Shown one piece after another: positions 15,524-25,949 of a stretch of 25,949 bases of DNA. Every line of letters starts with the position of its first letter. The stretch's first letter is position 1. Below the pieces are notes generated by a model, which made no database searches, was not told the origin of the DNA, and saw nothing but the letters and a program-made list of their open reading frames with translations. The translations under genes and the position numbers were made by a program. This stretch comes from Spirogloea muscicola (lineage: Eukaryota > Streptophyta > Zygnematophyceae > Spirogloeales > Spirogloeaceae): contig WELB01000024.1 in NCBI GenBank assembly GCA_009602725.1, positions 560,568-586,516 on the forward strand. Direction: 5' to 3'.

Positions 15524-18500
15524 ATGGCGCCGTTCCCGCGCGCTCGCGTGGTGCTCTACGGCGCAGGCCACATGCTGAACGACATCACCGCCGCCTGCTG
15601 GTTCACCTACCTCCTCATCTTCCTCACCGACATCGGCCTCGCGCCTCGGTGAGCAGCAGCCGCCCCCGCCGCGGCAGCATCCGTCATGGCCAGCCGGGGC
15701 CTCGCTCGACACTGAGTGCCACCGTTGGAGCGCTCAGATGCGCCCCCGCCTGCTGCTGCCAAGCGCAGGCAGGCGGCGGCCGTCCTCATGGCCGGCCAGA
15801 TGGCGGACGGCGTCGCGACGCTCATCATCGGGCGGCTGGTCAGTGGCGCTCCCGCCTACCCCCTTCCTATCTAGAGCCTTCTGATGAAGGCTGACTGTAG
15901 ACTCAGAAGCCAGTACACAGCTCAAGCACTGGCCAGACTGGCTGGATGCCGCCGGAAGTCCCACCTCCCACGCACTGAGGTTGGTCCCAGAGGACCCGAG
16001 GGTCTTGACTTCAGCTCGCACTTGCCGTGGCCTGGCCCTCGCTCGAAGCAAGGATGTGGGTGTTGCAAATCTGCGAGGAAGGCGGCACCAGCCGCCATAC
16101 TCATGCCCTCCATTGATCACCTTTTTGTTCGGCAGATTGACTCATTTGGGCACTTCAAGCTGTGGCACGCCAGCGGCTCGCTCCTCGTCGGCCTGTCCTT
16201 CTCATCGGTGTTTGGTGGCTGCCTGCCCTGCTCCATCTTCATGAGCACCTCCGCCTTGGTCCGGACCGTCAGCTACAGCGCCTCTGCCGCCATCTTCAAC
16301 ATCGGCTGGGCCGCCACGCAGGTTTCCCACATGTAAAGTGGAAACCTGCTCACCACACCTAAACCTCTACTTACATTCTGAAGATACCAGTTCTGACGAC
16401 CAGGTGAACTGTTCTCCACATCGGCCACCAGGACCTGGTATGCGGCTGTGGTCTTGAAGCACATCGAGGTCCTGCCGTCTTTTGCGTCCTCGCAGGTCAC
16501 TAGTGAACTGGATCACGGCCAACCCGTCGAGCCGCGTGGCGCTCAATAGCTGCCGCAATGCCTTCACCATGGTTTGTCACAGAGGCCTCCCTGCTTGCAT
16601 GCAGGCAATTGTTGGAAAACCAGAATGGTTTGCAGGGTGCCTGGAGGACTTGCTTGTAGGGGCGGGGAGAGCAGAGGAAACAAGAGCTTCTTCCAAGGCT
16701 CCCGTACGCCGAGCACTCACATATCACCGCTGCGGTCTTCCGTGCAGTCTGCCAATCTTGGCCTATATGGCATCGCATTCCTGGCCTTCCGCCTGCTCCC
16801 GGGCGACACTGCTTGGCAAGTGCAGATTCAGGCAGGGCACCCTGTCGCAAACTCCTCATGACCTCCTCCACTTTACGTGCCAATCTTAAGCAACAGAGAA
16901 CGATCACTGCGGCCATGCCGGATTACGAAGCCGTGACATCGCTTGTCTGTGCGGTGGAGAAGCACTGAGTTTTTATCCCCTTTCTTCTGAGTTGCGCCAG
17001 TTCCGGTGGATCGCCCTTTCAGCAATTGCCTTGGGCTCCCTCTTCCTCATAGCCTTCTACACTGGCATCGAGGAGCCCAGGTGCACGCCCACTGGCCCCT
17101 GGGTCAAAGGGTCGACGATTCCAGATGATGGGACTAAGTCATGTTGTCCAGAAGATGATCATACAGCCCAAGCTGAAGCAGTTGTGAAGAGCTTGATTTC
17201 ATACCTATCTAATCTTCAGGGTTCCCTGTCAGCCTGGCCAGGCTTGGCAGTTCTGCAAAGCACTGCTTCTACGTCAGCAGCCGCAGCTTGTCTTGCTTAT
17301 GCCATGTGCTCAGCTTAGTGCCTCTTGTGCTGGCGTGCCGAGCAGGACAGCACACTTGCACGCAAGCGAGGGCCAACGGATGTGCTGGACGGCCTGGTTC
17401 AAGAATGTTCTGTACTACCAAGTTGCTCTCATCTACACTCTCACGCGGTTAACCACAAACATTTCGCAGGTCTGAGCAGGACGTGCGGCCTACTCCTCTT
17501 AGGCGGCCTATGTTTTGAAGGAGATATCTATCTTGGCCACCTGTGCGTTGCTGCTCTAATTAATGAGAACATATTGATGGACGATGTGAGTTGCTGGTGT
17601 ATGACAGGCTATTCTGCCATTTTTCCTGATCGACGATTTGAAGATGGCAAAGTCCACCAAAGCAGTGGCAAGTGCCATCCTTCTCAAGGCAGCATACTCC
17701 AGGATACCTAGCAGCGGTCGCTTCATGGCAGCTAGAGAGTCAGTGCTGATCCCAGTCCTTTGTGAGAGAAAAGGTTCTCTAGACTTAGCACATGTCTTGC
17801 CTGTCTGCATGTTAAGTCACAAACAACAAGGCAAGCCAAAATCCTGTCTTCTCAACATACATTCTTATGGCACGCTGCTTGCCACACAGATTCCAGCTGC
17901 CGTCTACCTTTGCAGCTTCTTGGCTTCAGTGACTCTGCAGGTGAGATAGTCCACCAATTTTCAAGCTTGTAGATGACTCAAGCATCTTGAAGCTGCTTCG
18001 CGCTCTCTATATGCACAGTCATGTTCATGTGACTGGGCAGAAATGTTGCTCAGCTTGGTGTGCCTGATGCAATTCTTTACCTTGCTTGGAAGCAGGAACT
18101 CCACTGGACGGGACGTAGGCTGAAGATGGCCTTTTGTTTGGGCTCCGTCCTGTGGGCCCTCTCTGCCTTTCTCTTTTACAATGTCAGAGCAGACGGGTGT
18201 CACATGGTCTACCTTATTGCAACAAGCATAGGCGTTGGCAATGCTCTCCTTCTGGTGAGCTTTGCTCTGCAAGTCCTCCTCTGTGAGCTGGTGCTCACAA
18301 GGCACCAGCCACATGCAGCAGCTCCACCAAAGTTGTCACATGTTCCTTGACATCCACAATCTTGCGGGTTAATGGCTGCCTGAAGAGCATTGTCTGCATG
18401 CAGCAAGCTGCTCATGGAAGATTGTGTTAGCTGTTAGATGCAAGCTTAATGTACTGTACTGTACCGTACTGGCTAAGTTGCTCCTCGTATGTACCTGTTA

Positions 18501-19171
18501 ACCTTTAGGTGACGGCAACCAGCATGGAAGGTTTGCTGGTGGGGCAGCAGTTGAGCGGATGTGCCTTTGTATATGGTTCTCTGTCGTTCATGGACAAGCT
18601 CACCTGTGGCTTCGCTCTTTTTGCAATCGAAGCTTGCAACGATGGTACTTGCAACAATGACAGCTACGATGTTTCTAATGATCTTCATTTCTTATCATCG
18701 TATTCCTGGACACTTTGCTAAGTGATACTCAGATGTACCAGTTACAGGCTTCAGTTGAGAGTTAGTGGTCAGCAGCCACAACCCTTACGAGGCTTTCACA
18801 GATCTCAGCCTGTCAATGGTTCAGGACGACGTGAAGACTGCGTGAACATTGGCGAGGACGGCTGCAAGCGTTCACTGGTGCGGTGGGTGTTGACGATCGT
18901 CCCGGGCGGTTGCGCCCTTGTGGCTGCTGTCATGACCTTGTACACCAATTTCAAGGAGGATCACGTAGAATCCTCGTTGCTGCTTAAGGAGCCCCTGCTG
19001 CCAGAAGTCTCAAATGGAGGGCTCATGTCTTCTCTGGGGGAATATAGGCCACCTCCTCAAAGAGCATCTAGGAGGCGGCTCAGAAGTCAGGGCGATGGAG
19101 ACTGTGGCAGTGATGAAGTGGAGCAAAGTGAGGAGTCTGGGGCTCATCAAGAGAACGTCGTACCCCTGTGA
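15524..19171 (+). CDS. MFSD12: MFSD12-like major facilitator transporter, 12 exons, 497 aa
   Basis: Predicted exons: 15524-15648, 15769-15838, 16136-16332, 16496-16571, 16748-16819, 17001-17080, 17346-17469, 17608-17664, 17890-17940, 18096-18254, 18509-18644, 18825-19171. All introns are GT-AG, phases agree, and the frame closes at TGA 19169-19171. Family landmarks appear in order: GHMLNDITAACWFTYLLIFL, LMAGQMADGVATLIIGRLID, SASAAIFNIGWAATQVSHMS, VLYYQVALIYTLTRLTTNIS, IPAAVYLCSFLASV, ATSIGVGNALLLVTATSMEG and GCAFVYGSLSFMDKLTCG. About 12 hydrophobic segments are expected. The hydrophilic C-terminal tail (about 75 residues, Ser/Arg/Glu-rich, with a LLLKEPLL dileucine-like string) faces the cytosol by family topology. 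Mammalian MFSD12 is needed for cysteine import into lysosomes and melanosomes; the algal substrate is unknown. The exon 8 and 12 borders are the least certain. LINE debris lies 80 bp before the ATG. Confidence 0.92.
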
Positions 19172-19286
19172 AGTGGATAATCTCTGCAAGATTTACGTTT
19201 TTGCCAATTCTTGAACATTTGCATTTGGGTCCATGAATTCCACAGATTCGTATAAAATTGACCAAGTTTTGAAAGCTGTAGATCAA

Positions 19287-19291
19287 TGTAA
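19287..19291 (+). promoter_or_regulatory. Candidate polyadenylation signal TGTAA for the MFSD12-like gene
   Basis: TGTAA lies 116 nt after the stop codon. TGTAA is the usual polyadenylation signal in chlorophyte algae. No transcript evidence is available, and a pentamer this short also occurs by chance. Confidence 0.35.
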
Positions 19292-19672
19292 TCATGTGCA
19301 GTATGCAACCGCTGATAGCCTCAGCTGTGCCAGTTCATCTGTTATTAATGTTCGTCTCTGTACGAAAGGTCTTTGACAGTCTTATTTGAACGCACTCACT
19401 ATGTTCCACTGGATGCCATCTTACTTGGATAAAGCACACCACAGAGGTCGTATAATACATAGTAGATTTGGGACTGAAGGGTTTGCAATGCAAGAGAATG
19501 TACTTGGCCTGGCAGGGTATGCTCTTGAAGAATATTGGGATAAGTGGTCGCTGCAATGCTCACCCGGCCCCTAGACGCAGCCACAAATCATTCCCAGCTT
19601 TCTTACATTCCCAGCACTCTGGAGCTCCTATTCCGCCGAGAGCAGGACCTCTTCATACCATCTTCAGTCCAC

Positions 19673-19702
19673 AGTAAAGCAATTGACTTCAATTGCTTTA
19701 CT
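19673..19702. repeat. Perfect palindrome, 14-bp arms, 2-nt spacer
   Basis: AGTAAAGCAATTGA (19673-19686) and TCAATTGCTTTACT (19689-19702) are exact reverse complements around CT. It is not followed by a T-run and lies about 500 bp after the MFSD12 stop. Confidence 0.85.
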
Positions 19703-20234
19703 TCGTTTTACCCCCAGGGAATGTCAAACAACTGCACCATTGGGCCAAGTAGCACTGGATCCTCTAACCAACACTATATTGAAGACGACAGGAATCCTGT
19801 GCTGTATGAGACTGCATACCTGGATGTACCTTTCAAGCATCCACCTCGTTGGGGATGGCAATTTCGTCCCCCTGCCATGGCATCCAGTGGCCTTTGCCGA
19901 TCTTTTATGTTCACTTTATGCTTCCACTTGTTCATTCCTGTAACTTTCCAAGGATGTGAGCACCAAGACTTGCTACCAAGATATCACTATATGAGTGTGC
20001 ATGTAGCCACAACTTTCTTTCGCCAAAAGTCCCCAAGCTCGAGCCAGTCAGCTTGCCATCAGCCTTATGATGCTCGGTAGATGCCGAGAAGAGTGTGTGA
20101 GCAAGCTCCTGACTGAAGGAATGTATTTTCAATATCTGCTCAGGAGTATCTATTTGCCTTCCTAGTGACGATGAGAGCATTGGGTTTAATCAGCGTCCAC
20201 CTGAGCAGCGAAAGTGGAGAGTCCGCTTCCACTT

Positions 20235-20265
20235 GAATGCTAACTCACGAATGCTAACCCACGAA
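20235..20265 (+). repeat. 14-bp tandem repeat
   Basis: GAATGCTAACTCAC then GAATGCTAACCCAC then GAATG. Confidence 0.75.
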
Positions 20266-20735
20266 TGTGCCCTTGCAAGAGCATTGCAGCGACCAATCAT
20301 GTCAAGGTGCATGGCAGTGCCCACGTTGACTAATGAACATGACACAGTCCAGTTGCAGATGAAGGCTGGAATAAGTCAAGAACTTACCATTATGGGATGG
20401 CACTGCAATTGTGAGTCAGGCATTATTTGAGTAAGAGCTGCCGGTAATGTTGGTACTAGCAGTGTTCTGTGCACGCATCATCGTGGATGTCATGACTACC
20501 GACTGCGCCGAGTCCGCCAACCCCACCAAATGACGTCGAAAGCAGGGCACTCAGTCGGCGCGGCGGCCAGTGGCAAGGAGTTAGATGAAGTGATCACTCA
20601 GCTGGCGATGAGTCCGCGGCGCAGGCAATAGACGTACACAGGGCGTCCAACAGTCGATGGCTGGACTGTCTGCAGCAACTTTTTTCCGCAAGCCGTTCGA
20701 TTGTCGGCCGGGTGACTAAGGACGAGACGCGCGGG

Positions 20736-21184
20736 GCGCATGAAATTGAGAGGGAGGCCAATCCTAGCCTTACAAATGTCCTGTTAACCGGGTAATGGGC
20801 TGGCTAAGTAAGAAAGTGCTAAGGGGGATACAAAATATCCCCGAGTGAGCACAGGCATGACCGACAAGCTATACTGAGGAGCCAAACCACCACCACGGAA
20901 GCCATTAGCCTGGGCTAACGAGGGGGAGGTGCCCCGGCTCCAATGTTGCCGGGTCGCTTGCTCAGGCGTTCGGCTGTCTGCTCTAAGTCAGGCCTCTAGC
21001 TTTCGTGGCGGCGCTCCAGCTCCCCAAGTTAGCTTGTCGGAATTGTTTGTGCTCACCCGTGGATACTGATGTCACCTTACGCACTTTAGTTTAGGTCTCC
21101 GTATTATGTGGCCCTGTTTAGTTTGCCCTAGACACTGCCTGGACAATGTACCGGCTTGATTGGCCTCCACTTCATTTCATGCGC
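20736..21184. mobile_element. 449-bp foldback element with repeat-family ends
   Basis: The left arm 20736-20781 (GCGCATGAAATTGAGAGGGA GGCCAATCC...) and the reverse complement of 21141-21184 (GCGCATGAAATGAAGTGGAG GCCAATC...) are about 80% alike by eye. Both belong to the repeat seen singly at 13237-13291 and 13612-13665. The interior has no open frame of note. It contains a GGGGATA/TATCCCC hairpin (20824-20842) and a run of unrelated unique sequence. It could be a MITE-like non-autonomous element or two inverted insertions of one repeat. No clear target-site duplication was found. Confidence 0.55.
20824..20842. repeat. 7-bp hairpin with 5-nt loop
   Basis: GGGGATA CAAAA TATCCCC, inside the foldback element. 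Confidence 0.7.
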
Positions 21185-22365
21185 GCATTCTCTCTTCCTT
21201 CACTGCTCCTTCCAACCCTAAACTCTTTCCTCCACTGCTCCTTCCAACCCTAAACCCTTAAGTCTAGGTGCAAGCTACTTCGACTTGGGGTTACAAGGCT
21301 CCACCCGCTCCAGTCTTTTGCATCGCTGTGTGGATTAGGCGCCTTTGGGCTATATCGACTGTCCGTTCTAGACTTTTCCACAGCCTCTGCCTTAGTACAA
21401 AATGCGCGGAAGTACAGAGCAATAAGCCGCCTGATTCCTGATACCGAGCTAAAAAGTGCATGAAGTCTATAGTTCTCAGTGTGTACTAAAGACAGTATGT
21501 GATCGTACAGAGTATCAGAAACTGCACGATATGGGATCTGAATTAACTGCGGCTAAGTGAAAGTACCACAAGGAATCTTGTGGATGCGGAACTGAAGCAA
21601 AGAGGAGGCGTGGTCAGATTAACTGGTGGCTGTGAGAGGCCAGCCCAAAGGAATGGACAAAAAGCAGACAGTCAATTGGAGTTGACATCCACCTGCTAAC
21701 ATCCGCACAAAGTACAAGTAGATAACAAGACGTAAATGTAGGGAACTAGGTAGTAAATACTTTGTAATACATACTATCAACTAACTTTCTACTATTTCAC
21801 ATGAGGTAATAAATAAACATAATGAATCTGTAACTGACTGAAGCATTTTCCAATCTTTGTATGTATGATACTTCACATGTCTGGAAGAATCAATACTGCA
21901 CTAGTGAGTAACAACAACAATCTGCAATCAGATAGCTGATGCTCATGAATCATGCAGAGTGCTTGCTTGACAGAGATTGTCAAGACACACGTCAAATTCC
22001 CAAATTAGAAGCTTACAAGGGGGGACCAAATAATACACCTTGCTATCGGCAATTCGTATTCTGTAGCAACATAGTGACTCAAACCTGCCCACCTATAACA
22101 AGGTGGACATTCACAGCCAGAAATCTCAGCTCCAGTGCTGATCACGCCAGGCTTCTCAAACAGTGCTGTTCACACCATTCACACCATTGACCCCTCCATT
22201 CCTGAGTACATACGAGGAAAACCATCACAGGAATCATTGACAGGTGCCAGAAGAAAGCAAAAACCCTACTCAGCTGGGACAACATGACTAAAAGCAGAGC
22301 TACAGTCATCATCAAGGCAGCAGTGCTGAGTCTGCTATTTCGAAATCAAACTTGCACCGAGTCAC
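21185..22365. other. Intergenic region downstream of PHT1
   Basis: No coding region is seen. It contains two direct copies of CACTGCTCCTTCCAACCCTA AAC (21201-21223 and 21233-21255, period 32), which include the plant-type telomere unit CCCTAAA once each, a LINE 3' module (21608-21662), and AT-rich unique sequence that must include the PHT1 3' UTR. A TGTAA on the minus strand at 22017-22013, about 350 nt after the PHT1 stop, is a weak polyadenylation candidate. Confidence 0.5.
21608..21662 (-). mobile_element. Solo LINE 3'-end module (family B)
   Basis: GGCGTGGTCAGATTAACTGG, TGGCTGTGAGAGGCCAGCCC and AAAGGAATGGACAA match the 51-bp modules at 4265 and 4369 with several differences. No coding sequence is attached. 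Confidence 0.7.
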
Positions 22366-25300
22366 TCACAGCTCTGTCTCTGCCGGGGTTTGAGCCCGTC
22401 GGCGACCCAGGCCGAAACGCGGCTTGCTGTTAGCCATGTCTGCATCGGCCACCAAAGCTGTCTCTGTCTCTTCACTGAGTTGCTCCAAAGATCTACCCTT
22501 GGTTTCAGGAGTAAGGATGATACTTATGATTGTACCAACCAATGAGACTGCCGCCAATATACCAAGCGTGGCGGGCAGACCAATACCTGCTCAGAGTGAG
22601 CAAAGAGCAAATCTGTCATGGCTTCTCAGAAGCAAAGACTTACAATTATGTATCAGAACCACTGTGAACAAGACAAGGCCAACCCTCTGTGGACAACCTC
22701 AACCTTACTACCAATTGTACATGAGATTGCAGTTGGAACCATACCAGTAGGATAGCCTCGGTCAGTGTGTGCCTTGTGTGTTGATTGCGAGGCATAGAGA
22801 AAACCATAGGTGCCCACAATGCTGCCAAATTTGCCTGATATGTACCAGATGAGTTGTCAGTACATACAAGCTACAAGTGATTACAGTACCTGGCACACGA
22901 GCAGCGGACGGCATGATGTCGATATTGCACGTTGAGCAAGTTGAGCGTGTCAAGAGTGGTGTAATCTAACCTGCCGCAGCAGACATGCCATGGGCTGTAG
23001 ACCGGAAGCGGGCTGGGAACACTTCCGCAGGGAGAATGAAGGTAGTGGAATTAGGACCCCAGTTGGAGAAGAAGAAGGTGAGAGAATACATCGCAACAAA
23101 CGCAGCCTTGTTGTGATCCTGCAGAAACCAGTCATGCACAATTTATTAGAGATCACTTCAATCTCAAGAAACACCACATCAAAAACAGGCTCAAGCGCGA
23201 AGAGACTTATGGTGAATTGCAGCAAAGTCTCACCCTGAGAGGATTGTAGTCAAACGCCAAGATTGCCAGGAAAACTGTCATCAGGGCAAAGCCACCAATT
23301 TGAATGGGCCTCCTCCCAATCCAATCAACAGTGAAGACAGTGAACCTGCCGTACAATAAGTCAGGGAACTGACTTAGCTGGATGAGGTACTGGAAGTAGA
23401 AGGATGGAGTCAAGGCATATGTCCACAGACGACCTACGCAAGACCTCACAAGCATCATCGATTGCATGCTAAAATCGGGAAGACTTATAGCTGGGGCAGA
23501 AAGCATCCAGACAAAGCCAAACAACTCACCAATATCCTGGAAAGGTTGACCATAGAGCAACAAGAGTTTGCGCCCGAGCTAATTTGAAAGTCTCCTCAAG
23601 CGAAGACATTTTTGAGGCTGCTGGTACCCAACCAATTGCAGTGTAGACGCGATTCTGGAAGAGATTTTGAGAGTAGAATGAAATATCAAGCAGGAACCAC
23701 GTGGAAGCGGTGCCAAAGAGAGTCCACTTGAACCTGCTCACCAAACACCCAACAGTTATCACAGACCATACCAGAAATCATGCTGTGACTGTTGCGCTTA
23801 TCATGAAAGAGATGCCTCAGGGAGCAGGACAAGGTCGGTCGACTGTGGACACTGTTGTTGAATATTTCACATGAGATGCATTCCACGATTGGTCATGATG
23901 CAAAGTTGTTCCCAGTGCTTGGAAATACTGGACATGCACTGCCCAGCCTGAATACCCACCTTCTCATGAAAGTGGACCATGTGTACTCTCGTTGCGTTGC
24001 CTCGACGGCAGCAACCTCTTCATAGGTCACCTCCCTGCCAAGGACCTGCAGAGGAACACAAAGCATCTGAGCTGTGTTGTGATCTCTCTTGGGCTGCTAT
24101 ATCAGGGCAAGTTGGAATATCAAACTGTCCAGCAGACCATGACCTACTACCAGCCCAGAGATGCTCCCCTGCCGTGCCAACATGCTTGGCAACCCAATGT
24201 AAGATATAATATGCTCCATTTGGCATTAGTCAAGGTGGCACCTTGCTCATATCTGCAGCAGCTTTTGCCTTGTCCTTCATCACAAGCTGGGTGTAGCGGG
24301 CCGTCTCTGGCATTGTCATGCGAGCATATAGTGTAGCGGCAGTGAAAATCGCACCAAAAGCAACAACAATGCGCCACACATAATCTGAGCCCTTGTTGAT
24401 GGATCTTGCTGGATCCTGTGCAAAGGAAGGAGCTGGGTAGGCATCCTTGAACACCCCGGCAAACAGAAGGGTGACTGCACCAGCCGTCAGAATGCCAACA
24501 CCCTGCAAGATATTCCAAGAATGGGGCTTCATGAATTCTGTGAGCAATCAATCTCCAGAGCGATGTGCAATGCCAGCAGCATAACAAGCTTGGAGTATTA
24601 GAATGATCTCAAATTGAACAGGCAACAATACCGTTCATGTGCTAATTACGATTACAACAAAAATGTGGCATCACAATGACGTTACAATAAGTAAGGGCCC
24701 CCTCAGTCAGTCAACACAAATCACCAATGTCAAAGTGCCTGAGCTGCACCTGCATGGAGAACACTGCAGCAATAAACGCGCCCCTGGTAGCTGTGTTGGC
24801 GAATTCGCTCATGATGGTGGCTGACAGAGGATAGTCACCACCGATGCCAAAACCGAGGAAGAAACGCATCACACAGAGAGTGACGACTACTGCCAGGGGA
24901 TCTCGTCCGGCGGACAATGCAGAGCCGACAGCAAAAACAACCATCATCATGAGAGTGTATCCATACACCTTCTTGCGACCGAATCTGTCACCGGCCCACC
25001 CGAAGAAAAGCTGTCCACAGAGAGTGCCAACAAGAGCCAGCCCTGACAAACAGAAGAAGCACTCATCATTGGCAGGTGGTCAGGCAAACATGGCCCAGTC
25101 TACTACTCAACAGCATCTCACAGTTGCTGTAAAGTTACTGCAGAATTTTACAGCATTTGGAAGTGCATTGCAGGAAGAAGTAAGGCGTCTGGTCATCACT
25201 TACCTGTGATACAGGAGTTTGCAGCAACCGGAAGCACGCCTGGCTTCGCATCACCAGGATGCGAATAGTACACGCGCCCAATGAGCTTTGTGATGAGGCC

Positions 25301-25949
25301 AATGGAGAATAAATCATATGCATCAGTGAAAAACCCCTGCACAACAAAGAGAAGTACATCATGACAGGATTGTGCGCAACGACCGGCCAAACCACGATCA
25401 AAGATTTAGAGCCAATATGAGATTGGTATCTCCAGATACCAGACAAATGAGCAGTTCTGCTTTTCCCTTGTGGACTCACTGTGTATTGCAACACACTAGA
25501 GATGGATCCATCCAATCTAGCAGACAAGCTCTCTAGTTGTCTTACTGTCAGTAATTTGATGACTGCTTCTCTTGACTGCAGATGTCTTGCATAGCGGAGG
25601 GTGGGAAAATGCAGGACGACAGTTCTTACTGCCTTGTCTGCCTCGTCTGCTAAGCTAGAGCTGGATTTGTCCAGGTATGGCTGGCGCTCGGACAAAGTGC
25701 TGCCTCGGCCGGCGCAATGCGAGCTCTTGGGGAAAGCGGCCGGCGGACTGACCATGCCGGCGACAATGATGGCCTTGAAGTGGAAGAAGGAGATGCGCTG
25801 GTTGTCCATGGTGGTGAGGATGTTGTTGGTCTTGTAGTCGCCGGGGGTGAGCCCCGCGCCGGGCGCGTCGTACCCGGGGCCGCCGTAGCGGCTGCCGACG
25901 CCGGGGGCGCCCATGCCGGCGCCGGGGGCGCCGTACCCGCCGGCACCCG
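22366..25949 (-). CDS. PHT1: PHT1-type H+/phosphate symporter, 10 exons, 5' end beyond window
   Basis: Predicted exons on the minus strand: 25949-25753 (partial), 25336-25204, 25042-24750, 24502-24242, 24045-23960, 23733-23530, 23345-23234, 23118-22971, 22834-22745, 22586-22366. Phases agree and the frame closes at TGA 22368-22366, giving 580 residues in the window. Family marks in order: [20 protein letters not shown] (TM1), [17 protein letters not shown], the PHT1 signature [48 protein letters not shown] with V for the usual TTSTWF context, [73 protein letters not shown] and [22 protein letters not shown]1 proteins take up phosphate with protons across the plasma membrane. The N-terminus has an unusual Gly/Pro/Tyr-rich stretch before the MFS core. 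A start at Met 25914 is possible, but the frame stays open to the window edge, so the 5' end is unknown. Confidence 0.95.

Larger units (their letters stand above)
19172..20735. other. Gene-poor region after the MFSD12-like gene
   Basis: Holds the MFSD12 3' UTR and then AT-richer sequence whose open frames (for example 19544-20080, +) resemble no family and show no intron-exon logic. The only distinct structures are a palindrome (19673-19702) and a small tandem repeat (20235-20265). Confidence 0.55.

Noticed and set aside
19544-20080. 178-codon plus-strand open frame after MFSD12
   Set aside because: No recognisable motif, crosses the perfect palindrome, and amino-acid composition looks random.
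20580-20640. GATGAGTCCG resembling a hammerhead ribozyme core
   Set aside because: The full CTGATGAG is not present, no CGAAAC follows, and the stems cannot be drawn.
1-25949. CRISPR array or prokaryotic operon
   Set aside because: No regularly spaced repeats with unique spacers; all protein genes are split by GT-AG introns.

Overview
The window looks like nuclear DNA of a photosynthetic eukaryote, most probably a unicellular green alga. The evidence is four protein genes split by many short GT-AG introns with plant-like proteins (a PHT1 phosphate transporter, an FSP1-type oxidoreductase, an MFSD12-type transporter and the beta subunit of NAC), GC-rich 5' exons, a fragment of organelle-type 23S rRNA, and retroelement relics of the restriction-like-endonuclease LINE type. 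The lineage is inferred; no species can be named from the sequence alone.

Layout. 1-5.4 kb is a LINE graveyard. A LINE 3' end on + (1-459) meets a nearly full-length, frameshifted RLE-type LINE on - (460-4116) tail to tail. Then come solo 3'-end modules, a 51-bp exact direct repeat, and another LINE C-terminal relic on + (4590-5105). 5.3-7.5 kb holds no gene: two clean hairpins, a 23S rRNA fragment (5898-6003), telomere-like motifs and LINE 3' modules. 7.9-10.5 kb is the + strand AIFM2/FSP1-like gene in 9 exons. 11.1-12.7 kb is the - strand BTF3/NAC-beta gene in 5 exons, convergent with it. 13.2-15.4 kb is a second LINE graveyard with nested, inverted and chimeric fragments. It ends at an ambiguous base (N, 15446) only 78 bp before the MFSD12-like gene (15524-19171, +, 12 exons). 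19.2-22.3 kb is a gene-poor stretch with a perfect palindrome and a 450-bp foldback element. 22.4-25.9 kb is the - strand PHT1 phosphate transporter in 10 exons, running off the right edge at its 5' end.

Functional links. The four genes are single-copy housekeeping or transport genes with no operon logic. BTF3 acts at the ribosome exit. The FSP1 homologue should reduce membrane quinones with NAD(P)H. PHT1 should import phosphate with protons. MFSD12 belongs to a family of organelle small-solute importers. Exon structures were derived by joining splice sites so that phase and family homology agree throughout; all four reading frames close without a stop.

The less usual content is the repeat system. 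A compact stem-loop module typical of the LINE 3' ends recurs about a dozen times in both orientations, with or without LINE coding sequence. Some copies are only tens of bases long and flanked by direct repeats, and copies lie upstream of three of the four genes.
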